From Akkermansiaceae bacterium (GTDB taxonomy: Bacteria; Verrucomicrobiota; Verrucomicrobiia; Verrucomicrobiales; Akkermansiaceae), in assembly GCA_025457805.1 (NCBI GenBank), contig JALOTR010000001.1:1-21690 (forward strand): a stretch of 21,690 bases of DNA. The letters are read 5' to 3'. Made by a program: the position numbers and the translations under genes. This document shows, piece after piece, positions 14,385 through 21,690 of the stretch. The stretch's first letter is position 1; the number at the start of each line of letters is the position of its first letter. The notes beneath the pieces are model-generated. The model was not told the origin of the DNA and searched no databases. It saw only the letters and a program-made list of their open reading frames with translations.

Positions 14385-17231
14385 ATGCTTTTTCTCAATC
14401 CATGGTTGCTCCCCGCGCTCGCCGGAATTTCGATTCCGGTGATCATCCATCTGGTGCGCAGGCAGGCCGCAAAACCCATCGAATGGGGTGCGATGCGATT
14501 TCTCATCGATACGCTATCCGAACGCCGGCGGCGCATGGAGTGGGAGGATTTGTTGTTGATGGCGGCCCGTTGTTTGTTGATCGCGCTGGCCGCACTGGCG
14601 GTATCCCGTCCCTTCGTGCCGCCGGACAGCCCAACGCCGTGGTCGTTCGTGATGCCTGCGGTTCTGTTAGGCGTCGGATTGTTCGGTGGATCCTTCGTGC
14701 TCGGCACCGCGAGAAAACGGCTGCTCGTCCGTGGCGCGGCCTTGGTGTTGTTGTTCCTCGCGGGTGGCATGGTGATGATGGAACATGTGTTGAATCTCAA
14801 GCGCTTCGAAAGCGGTGGCCGCCGCGATGTGGCCTTGATCATCGATGCCTCCACTTCGATGACCCGTTCCTCGGGATCGCGCACTTTGTTTGATGAGGCA
14901 CTCGATGAAGCCCGCCGCATCGTCAAGGAGTCGCCGCGTGGCACATCGTTTGCCATCATTCTTGGTGGTCCTTCGCCTCAAGCGATTTCCAACACGCCGG
15001 TTTCGCATCGCGCCGACGTGCTCGCCCAGCTCGACGGTCTTCAAGCGGTCGGCGGCACCTTCCGTGCCCACGACGCACTTGGCATGGCCACTCTCGTTCT
15101 TGCCGAAGGCGAACGTCCGAACAAAGATATCATTCTTCTAACCGATTCCCAACGCCACGGCTGGCGATTCGAGGATGCTGGTGCATGGAAGTCCCTCGAA
15201 GACGCATGGAAAACGCTGCCATCAAAACCGCGATTGATGATCCGTGGTTTTCCACAAGCTCCATCCCTGCGCAATGCAGGCATCGCCTCACTTGGCACCA
15301 CCCGCGAACTCACCGGCACGGATCGGCCCTGTTTGCTGCGCACAGAAATTATCAACACTGGCAACGAAGCCGTCACGCCTGGCGAGGTTCTGATAGAGAT
15401 TGATGGCAAACAAATTGCCCGCGAGCCACTTGGCATGTTGGTTCCCGGACAAACCCAGTCCATCGAAACCCGCCATCGATTCACCAAGGCAGGTCCTCAT
15501 GTGGTGACCGCGCGTCTTGCCGGTCGCGATGATATCCCGGGCGATGATCGCGCCGATCACGTGGTGATGGTTCGCAAGGCAGTGCGGGTCGTGTTGGTGG
15601 ACGGAAACTCGTCCGGCAGCTTTTTTGAACGCGCCGCAGGTCACACAGCGCTCGCTCTCGCCCCTGCCATCTCGTTGATCCGTGGTGGCGAGGCAGGCAA
15701 GGATTTCCTCATGGATCCGGTCGTGATTCCCGCGCCAGAGATATCATCGGAGAAACTATCAGATGCCGATGTCGTTATCCTCGCCGACGTATCAAGACTC
15801 CCCGCCGCCATCGCCGCCACTCTCGCGGATCGCACCGCCGCCGGAGCGGGTCTCATCGTTTTGGCAGGGCCTCGCGCAGATGCTGCGTTTTACAATGATT
15901 GGGATGGTCCGGATGGACCGCTTTTGCCTGTGACGCTCGGCAGCGAGGCCACCGACGAAAAAGGCATATCTCCATCCTCCATCACATTCCGCCACGAGTC
16001 GCTCGCATGGGCGGCAGACGAACGCCGCTCGGATCTCGGCAGCGCGCTGATCCGGCGTTGGCGGAAATCCACCTTGTTTGAGGGCGGCGGATCGCTCGCA
16101 GCCGCCTTTGCCAATGGCGATCCATTTCTAACAACCCGCGGCTACGGTCGCGGCCGCTGCGTGGTGGCGAGTTGTGCTTTTGATGGGCGATCCGGAAATC
16201 TCCCCGCCCGCACCGCCTTCGTGCCGCTCGTTCACGAACTCGTTTCCTGGGCCGCAGGCGGCGGTGTGAATTGGAATCTGGACGGTGGCTGGAGCCCTTC
16301 GGTGGTATTGGATTCTCGGTCCTCCGGCGGCCTCGCGGCAAACTATTCGCGCCGCGATGGCAACAAGCAGAAGGGTTTGTTGGATCGCGTGGATTCCACC
16401 ATCGATTTCAATTGGGAAAACGAAGGACCAACGAATAAACTCCCGCGCGACAACTTCAATGTCACATGGAAGGCGACATTGCTTCCTCAGGTAGATGGCG
16501 ATTATCTCGTTGATGCCGAAGTGGACGATTCCATCACTGTGAAGATCGATGGCAACAACATCCTCGAAGCAAGCGAACGCGAGGAAAGCAAAGGTGGCCG
16601 TATCAAACTCCAGGCAGGCAAACCCGTCAACTTCGAAGCCAACTATCAGGAAGAGGGCGGCCTTGCCTATGTCCGCTTGTTCTGGACACCACCCGGCGGC
16701 ACACGACATATCATTCCTTCGTCCGTTTTCATTCCAGCGAACGATGAAAACTCGATGAGTTACGAAGCAATCGACCCGCTGGGCCGCACGCGCAAGGTGA
16801 CAGTCTCCCCGGGAAGACGGGGACGCGAACTGCGTATCGATGGTCCCTCGGTGCCCGGTCTCTATCAGGTGAAGCTTTCGCCAGAACTCCGCGAGTCCAT
16901 CGCGCCCGGCACGGAGCCACTGCCGGTGGTGGTGCGTGGTGACATCGCGGAAAGCCGGATCGATGTTCTAACCGAAGAGGATTTCACCCAGCTCCGCGCC
17001 CGCACCGATGTGATCCTGCCGAAGACCACCGAAGACATCCTCGCCGTCCTGTCAGGCAAGGGATTCGGCCGTGAAATCACCCGCACGGTGGCCATCGCGG
17101 CATTGCTTCTACTTTTGTTAGAAACCGCCCTCGCCCGCTGGGTGTCGCGCTCCCGCCGCGCTGGTGACGATTTGCGGGTGGACTTCGGCGATCCCCCACC
17201 GGTCGCGATGGAGAAAGGAGGCTGGCGATGA
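14385..17231 (+). CDS. BatA-type membrane protein with VWA-like domain and an inserted PA14 domain
   Basis: The protein has 948 residues from ATG at 14385. It opens with the BatA N-terminal region: a first helix (MLFLNPWLLPALAGISIPVI), then IEWGAMRFLIDTLSERRRR, a second helix (~55-75), and two more helices (~87-106 and ~113-132). A VWA-like domain follows with DASTSMT (Asp154, Ser156, Ser158). The middle part looks like a large periplasmic/extracytoplasmic region. Residues ~645-787 look like a PA14 domain (GGLAANYSRRDG, FNVTWKATLLPQVDGDYL, AEVDDSITVKIDG, YVRLFWTPPGG), which I do not expect in BatA proteins. The normal-looking sequence resumes after it (IDPLGRTRKVTVSPGRRG). A C-terminal helix (~905-920) and a basic tail end the protein. 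The next gene overlaps its stop (ATGA). PA14 domains often bind carbohydrate, so a cell-wall or glycan contact is possible but inferred. Confidence 0.85.
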   Translation: MLFLNPWLLPALAGISIPVIIHLVRRQAAKPIEWGAMRFLIDTLSERRRRMEWEDLLLMAARCLLIALAALAVSRPFVPPDSPTPWSFVMPAVLLGVGLFGGSFVLGTARKRLLVRGAALVLLFLAGGMVMMEHVLNLKRFESGGRRDVALIIDASTSMTRSSGSRTLFDEALDEARRIVKESPRGTSFAIILGGPSPQAISNTPVSHRADVLAQLDGLQAVGGTFRAHDALGMATLVLAEGERPNKDIILLTDSQRHGWRFEDAGAWKSLEDAWKTLPSKPRLMIRGFPQAPSLRNAGIASLGTTRELTGTDRPCLLRTEIINTGNEAVTPGEVLIEIDGKQIAREPLGMLVPGQTQSIETRHRFTKAGPHVVTARLAGRDDIPGDDRADHVVMVRKAVRVVLVDGNSSGSFFERAAGHTALALAPAISLIRGGEAGKDFLMDPVVIPAPEISSEKLSDADVVILADVSRLPAAIAATLADRTAAGAGLIVLAGPRADAAFYNDWDGPDGPLLPVTLGSEATDEKGISPSSITFRHESLAWAADERRSDLGSALIRRWRKSTLFEGGGSLAAAFANGDPFLTTRGYGRGRCVVASCAFDGRSGNLPARTAFVPLVHELVSWAAGGGVNWNLDGGWSPSVVLDSRSSGGLAANYSRRDGNKQKGLLDRVDSTIDFNWENEGPTNKLPRDNFNVTWKATLLPQVDGDYLVDAEVDDSITVKIDGNNILEASEREESKGGRIKLQAGKPVNFEANYQEEGGLAYVRLFWTPPGGTRHIIPSSVFIPANDENSMSYEAIDPLGRTRKVTVSPGRRGRELRIDGPSVPGLYQVKLSPELRESIAPGTEPLPVVVRGDIAESRIDVLTEEDFTQLRARTDVILPKTTEDILAVLSGKGFGREITRTVAIAALLLLLLETALARWVSRSRRAGDDLRVDFGDPPPVAMEKGGWR

Positions 17232-19651
17232 ATTCGAAGGCCTGGTGGTTCAGCATCGTGCGGGTTGTTTTGATCGCCGCAGTGTTATGGGGATTGCTCG
17301 TCGCGCTTGGCGGCGTGTTGAGGATTGCCCCCGGATGGCCGCCCGGCGCGGTGGCCTGCGGCATTGCATTGGCGGCGGAGTTGTTATTGCTGCTTTATCG
17401 ATATGAGTCGAGGAGTCTCGGATCACGCCGTAGTCGGCAGTTGATTGCGCTTCGCCTCAGTGCGCTTGCTCTGCTCGCGTGGATCCTCATCGAGCCGACC
17501 TTCGTGAGAAAAGTGAAACGCGAACTCGACCGGCAAGTGGCCGTGCTTTGGGACGAGTCCGCATCAATGGAACTGACCGATGAGGGTTCTAACCAACCCC
17601 GCGCTAGCATCGCCCGCGAGGTGGTGGAGAAATCCGGCATTCTCAAACAACTCGGTGAGCATGTCCGCATCCGCGAACTGCGTTTTGCCCGCAGCCCGGA
17701 AAAAGACGCATCCGACCCCACCAGCGGCTGGAACCAGGCCACCGACATCGCCGCCGCGCTGGATATCGTGCTTGAACAAATCCCGCCGGATGAACTCGCC
17801 GGAGCGCTTCTTCTAACCGACGGCCGCCACAACCGCCCGGCACGGGTGGAAGACAGCGCGCGGCGATTCGGCATTCTGGATGCCCCGCTCGGCATTGTCG
17901 CCATTGGCAGCCCGGAGCCACCCCGCGATGCGGCGGTGCTTGCCGTGCGCTCGCCGGATGCGATCCACCTTGGTGACCGCATGCGCGTTTCCGCCGATCT
18001 CAAGTTCGATGGCTACAAAGGCAAGCAAGCAAAGGTAAAACTCACCCGCGATGGCAAGTTGATCGAGGAAAAGCAAATCACCATCCCGCAAGACCGTCAT
18101 CGCGAGGAAGTGAAGTTCGTGCATCTTCCCGAAGAAGGCGGCACGGGTGGCTATCAGGTTGGCATCGAGGCTTTGGATGGCGAACGTTTTCCGGATAACA
18201 ACGATTGGTCATTCGAAACTTCCATCACCGAAGCCCGCACCAATGTTCTGTTAGTCGATTCCTTTCCTCGCTGGGAATTCCGTTATCTCCGCAATCTGTT
18301 CTATGGCCGTGACAAGTCGGTGCATCTGCAATGGCTGCTGCTGCATCCCGATGAAGCGGAAGGCCAGACCCAGCCTGACATCGCCGCCTCCGCCACGCGT
18401 CCCTTCGGCCAAGCGGCGGCGAACCGGCTTCCGGAAAATGAAAAGGAATGGCGCAAGTTCGATGTCATCATTCTTGGCGATCTGGCACCGGATGCGATCT
18501 CGGATGAGACATGGGCCATCATTTCCCGCTGTGTGAACGAACGCGGAGCCCTGTTGATGTTTGTCGCTGGGCCGAACCACATGCCGCATGCCTTGGAATC
18601 GACTGCCGCGCGCGAGTTGTTGCCGCTCGATCCGGGTTGGAGCAAGCGCACGCTGTTCGGTGAAGGCACTCAGCCATTCCGATTTTCACTCACCTCCGAA
18701 GGCCGCCGCCATGCCGTCACCAGCCATGCTGGAGGCGCGATCGCCAATGAGGAAGTCTGGTCCACCTTTCCCGCGCTTCAATGGCGGCATCCCGTGATAA
18801 GTGTGAAGGATGGCGCGGACATTCTTCTAACAGCCACTGATGATTCATCTTCACCCGCAGCCCCCGTTGAACTTGGTGTAGCTCTTGAGGATTTCACGAA
18901 ACGCCGGGAAAACGAAGCCAAGCGGGCTCTGCTGGTGACCCGCCAGACCGGCAATGGCAAGGTCGCCGCAATTCTAACAGACCGCACCTGGCGTCTCCGT
19001 GAAGGCGCAGGCGATGTGCATCATCACCGCTTCTGGGGCAACCTCGTCCGCTGGGGTGCAGGTCCTCTTTTGCGCGCCGGATCGGACAAGGTCGCACTCG
19101 GCACCGATCAACTCACTTATACTGCCGATGATTCCATCCAAATCACCGCCCGCCTCCGCGATGCGGAATTGAATCCGGTTTCCGACGCCTCGTTGAAAGC
19201 CGAGATTCTCAGCGACGGAAAAATCATCGCCACCGTGCCACTCGCGCCCGTCGAAGGTTCGAATGGTTTGCATGAAGGAATGGCAGACCCGATCCGCAGT
19301 CCCGGCATGCACACGGTGCGCATCATTGGCAAACAAGCGGACAGCCTGCTTGCCACCGATGGCAAGAGCGGCATCGAAACCAGCATCCGCATCGTCGGCG
19401 CACGCGGCCCGGTCGAGCTTGCCGATACCACGCTCGATCTTCCCTTGCTCGAAGAAGCCGCAACCGCATCCGGCGGCAAGGTGGTTTCTGCAGATGATAT
19501 CAATTCCCTGCTTCCCCTCTTCCTCACCGAGGCCGCCGACCGTGAGGAGATCCGCGAAACTCCCTTGTGGGACAACGCCTTTGTTTTTGCTGCCCTCGCG
19601 CTCGTTCTTACGGCAGAGTGGTGGCTGCGTCGCAGTTCCGGCCTCCCTTGA
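17228..19651 (+). CDS. Large membrane protein with VWA-like and glutamine-amidotransferase-like segments
   Basis: The protein has 807 residues from ATG at 17228, overlapping the stop of the previous gene (ATGA). Three helices lie near the N-terminus (~8-30, ~40-57, ~74-92). A VWA-like region opens with LWDESASME, which keeps the MIDAS spacing D-x-S-x-S (Asp109, Ser111, Ser113), and continues with LLLTDGRHN. A beta-rich region follows, then a segment resembling class I amidotransferase-like folds (NVLLVDSFPRWEFRYLRNLF, FDVIILGDLAPDAI, GALLMFVAGPNHMP). I see no clear catalytic triad there, so enzyme activity is doubtful. A single C-terminal helix (~783-800) and WWLRRSSG tail end the protein. 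It is a second VWA-like protein beside the BatA-like one, as often found in PVC-group MoxR loci. The function is presumably structural or in envelope quality control. Confidence 0.82.
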   Translation: MNSKAWWFSIVRVVLIAAVLWGLLVALGGVLRIAPGWPPGAVACGIALAAELLLLLYRYESRSLGSRRSRQLIALRLSALALLAWILIEPTFVRKVKRELDRQVAVLWDESASMELTDEGSNQPRASIAREVVEKSGILKQLGEHVRIRELRFARSPEKDASDPTSGWNQATDIAAALDIVLEQIPPDELAGALLLTDGRHNRPARVEDSARRFGILDAPLGIVAIGSPEPPRDAAVLAVRSPDAIHLGDRMRVSADLKFDGYKGKQAKVKLTRDGKLIEEKQITIPQDRHREEVKFVHLPEEGGTGGYQVGIEALDGERFPDNNDWSFETSITEARTNVLLVDSFPRWEFRYLRNLFYGRDKSVHLQWLLLHPDEAEGQTQPDIAASATRPFGQAAANRLPENEKEWRKFDVIILGDLAPDAISDETWAIISRCVNERGALLMFVAGPNHMPHALESTAARELLPLDPGWSKRTLFGEGTQPFRFSLTSEGRRHAVTSHAGGAIANEEVWSTFPALQWRHPVISVKDGADILLTATDDSSSPAAPVELGVALEDFTKRRENEAKRALLVTRQTGNGKVAAILTDRTWRLREGAGDVHHHRFWGNLVRWGAGPLLRAGSDKVALGTDQLTYTADDSIQITARLRDAELNPVSDASLKAEILSDGKIIATVPLAPVEGSNGLHEGMADPIRSPGMHTVRIIGKQADSLLATDGKSGIETSIRIVGARGPVELADTTLDLPLLEEAATASGGKVVSADDINSLLPLFLTEAADREEIRETPLWDNAFVFAALALVLTAEWWLRRSSGLP

Positions 19652-19669
19652 TTCCCACCCGCACCGGCC

Positions 19670-21690
19670 ATGGAAAACCATAACTCCACTCCCATCGCAC
19701 CCGGCCTCGAACCGATGCTGCGCAAACTCCGCGCCCGCATCCGCGGCGTGATCGCCAGCCGCGGCGCACTCATCACCGCCGTCAGTGCACTCGGTGGATT
19801 GTTGGCATTGGTCGCCATCGATTTTGCATTCGCTCCATTGCCCACATTCGTCCGCTGGATCTTACCCACCTTGTGGGTGATTGCGGTGGCAGTCGTTTCC
19901 TATATCTGGTGGTGGTCGCCGCTGCGCAAACCGCTGGAACTGGTTCGAGTGGCAAGATGGTTGGAAAACCATCACCCGGAACTCGATGAGCGCATCTCCA
20001 CCGTGCTTGAAGTTTCCCGCCGTGGAGAAACGGGGATGTCCTCCCAACTCATCGCACAACTCGCGAAAGAAGCCGCCGCCAGCCTCGATGGCATCAACCC
20101 GAAGATCGAAGTCAGCACTCGCCGTGCCCGCCAGTGGTTGTGGCCGGCGATGGCCTTGTTGTTGATTTGGGCAAGTTTGTTTGCCCTGTGGCCCGATCCC
20201 ACCGCTCGTCATGTGGTGCGAGCCTTGGTTCCCACATCCAATCTTGGCAATGCTGCGGGGCGCATCACGGTGACGCCCGGATCGGTGGAGTTGATCGCGG
20301 GCGATGCCTTGCAGATTACCGCGACCCATTCCGCAGGCCCTGAGACCAATCTCGAACTCATCGTTTCTCTAACAGACGGGACATCCACGGAGTTTCCCAT
20401 GCAAACCGGCGACGAAGGATCGATCCATTCCATCGGCCGCGCTGACCGCAGTTTTGAATACGTCGTGCGCTCGGGGCGGGAGACGAGTGATCGTTTCAAG
20501 GTCACCATCTGGCCGGAACCACGTTTCAATGATCCACGGGTGAAACTCGAATTTCCCGCCTACACCGGCTGGGCTCCTCGCGAGCAGGCGCTCGGCGATG
20601 GCATCAGCGCGATCCAAGGCACCAAGGTTGAACTCCGCTCGAAACTCAACACACCCGTCGAGTCTGCACGGCTTGAAGTTGATGGCGAAACGATTGGCGA
20701 CACCCAACTCGAACGCGCGGCGGATGGCGGCACACTTACCTCGCGCTGGACGCTCGAAAAGCCCGGCCACAACAGCGCCCGCACCATTCTCAAGCATCGT
20801 CTCGGCCGTGAATTCGAAGCTGCAAGTTTCACTATCGAATCGCTTCCCGACACCGCGCCGGAAATCAAATGGCTGAGCGCGATGAAGAAGGAAACGAAGT
20901 TGCGCCCGGATGATTTGTTAGAGCTCGGATATGAAGTTACCGACGATGTCGGACTCGCCTCCGTAAAACTTGAAGTCCAAGCCCAGAATGGCGAATCCGG
21001 ATTTCTAACAACCGATGCGCCGCCAAGAATTGGTCGCGGCGAGCCACCGGTTTGGCGCGGGAAGTTGAATCAACCCGTGGGTGAAATTGCCGAGCGCTGG
21101 CCGAAGTCCAAGGTCTTCAAACTCCGCATGCGTGCCGAGGATTCTCGCCCTGTTGATCGATCAGGTCCGGGTGTGGGCACCAGCGATTGGATCGTGATTC
21201 GCATCGATCAAGGCGCGCAGTCACTCGCCCGTCAGGAAGTCGATGCCGCCCAATCGGATGCCAAGGAAACCATCGAGGAAGCCCGGCAATTGGTGCAGCA
21301 GGCGCGGGAGAAACTGGATCGCCAGCGGAATGAAATCCAGAAGGATGAAGTCCCGGAGTGGGCGGCCAAGGAACTCACCAAAGCCCGCGAACAACTCGCC
21401 GAGGCGAAGGAGAAGCTGGAGGAACTCGCCGACCGCATGGAGGAATCCGTGCACGCCGCCAAGGCCGATGATGTGAGAAAAGCCGCTGAAACTATCGAGC
21501 AAGCACGCCAGCAAATGGAAGATGCGCCATTGCAGGACACTCCGAAGCAACGCGACGAAACCGCAGCGCTCTCCCGGGAGAATGCAGAGAAGGCGCAGAG
21601 GCAATTGGAAAAACTTCGCGAGGAATTGCAACGCAGCGAACCCCAGCTTCAGGACTACGCCCAGCTCAAGGACTACGCGCAGCGCGCCTC
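19670..21690 (+). CDS. DUF4175-like membrane protein with a long C-terminal coiled coil, cut by window edge
   Basis: The frame is open from ATG at 19670 to the right edge (673 codons) with no stop seen. It follows the previous gene by 18 bp. Two helices (~31-53 and ~61-82) are followed by RWLENHHPELDERISTVLEV (~96-115), the kind of segment seen in DUF4175-like proteins. A third helix is at ~157-174. Next comes a large, probably periplasmic, beta-sandwich-rich region (~190-515; e.g. ARLEVDGETIGD, YEVTDDVGLASVKLEV). From ~517 to the edge the sequence becomes a highly charged, Glu/Gln/Lys/Ala-rich helix that should form a long coiled coil (KETIEEARQLVQQAREK, AEAKEKLEELADRMEE). It is the last visible member of the moxR cluster. 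It probably serves as a scaffold at the membrane; no enzymatic motif is visible. Confidence 0.82.
   Translation, partial: MENHNSTPIAPGLEPMLRKLRARIRGVIASRGALITAVSALGGLLALVAIDFAFAPLPTFVRWILPTLWVIAVAVVSYIWWWSPLRKPLELVRVARWLENHHPELDERISTVLEVSRRGETGMSSQLIAQLAKEAAASLDGINPKIEVSTRRARQWLWPAMALLLIWASLFALWPDPTARHVVRALVPTSNLGNAAGRITVTPGSVELIAGDALQITATHSAGPETNLELIVSLTDGTSTEFPMQTGDEGSIHSIGRADRSFEYVVRSGRETSDRFKVTIWPEPRFNDPRVKLEFPAYTGWAPREQALGDGISAIQGTKVELRSKLNTPVESARLEVDGETIGDTQLERAADGGTLTSRWTLEKPGHNSARTILKHRLGREFEAASFTIESLPDTAPEIKWLSAMKKETKLRPDDLLELGYEVTDDVGLASVKLEVQAQNGESGFLTTDAPPRIGRGEPPVWRGKLNQPVGEIAERWPKSKVFKLRMRAEDSRPVDRSGPGVGTSDWIVIRIDQGAQSLARQEVDAAQSDAKETIEEARQLVQQAREKLDRQRNEIQKDEVPEWAAKELTKAREQLAEAKEKLEELADRMEESVHAAKADDVRKAAETIEQARQQMEDAPLQDTPKQRDETAALSRENAEKAQRQLEKLREELQRSEPQLQDYAQLKDYAQRA

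Overview
The window is a high-GC (roughly 60% by eye) bacterial chromosome segment, most likely from Verrucomicrobiota, order Verrucomicrobiales or close to it. The best marker is the 1049-residue secreted protein at 5390-8539. It joins a ThuA-like domain, a PVC-type beta-propeller, HEAT-like repeats and a C-terminal CxxCH haem domain, an architecture typical of the Planctomycetes-Verrucomicrobia-Chlamydiae group. The MoxR/DUF58/BatA/DUF4175-like cluster, frequent lack of clear Shine-Dalgarno sites and DxDxDG-rich secreted proteins agree with this. No tRNA, rRNA, CRISPR array, transposase or phage gene was seen.

Layout. (1) 1-4617, minus strand: one compact unit read from right to left. An OmpR-type response regulator overlaps a sensor kinase (ATGA), which overlaps a small His/Cys-rich secreted protein (GTGA). 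A TolC/CzcC-like outer-membrane factor and a CzcB/CusB-like membrane-fusion protein follow, the last running off the left edge. This is the plan of a self-regulated metal-efflux operon. (2) 4618-5291, plus: a divergent Pro-rich secreted protein with four EF-hand loops and its own intrinsic terminator. A direct-repeat candidate binding site for the response regulator lies in the shared intergenic region. (3) 5390-8539, plus: the ThuA/propeller/HEAT/cytochrome fusion. (4) 8672-12285: small housekeeping or accessory genes. These are a DnaQ-like exonuclease (minus), a PfkB sugar kinase (plus), a secreted thrombospondin-type-3-repeat protein (minus), and a minus-strand pair of an exported Cys-type glutathione peroxidase followed by a YkgJ-type Cys-cluster protein. 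(5) 12394 to the right edge, plus: a tight cluster of a MoxR ATPase, a DUF58 protein, two large membrane proteins with VWA-like segments, and a DUF4175-like membrane/coiled-coil protein cut by the edge. This resembles the Bat (aerotolerance-type) MoxR systems that act in the cell envelope.

The observation most worth following is not a gene. A short word, consensus TTCTAACAG(A), recurs about once per kilobase in both orientations and in several reading frames. It carries most of the rare Leu codons TTA and CTA that I noticed. Because the same double-stranded word encodes Leu-Thr in one orientation and Leu-Leu in the other, and also occurs in a spacer and at a stop codon, selection on DNA rather than protein is a reasonable hypothesis. 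Other leads are a PA14 domain inserted in the BatA-like protein, a 9-bp tandem repeat bridging the moxR stop and the next start, and a Cpx-like arrangement with an EF-hand protein in the CpxP position.

There is no gene-free stretch longer than about 190 bases. All counts and alignments were made by eye.
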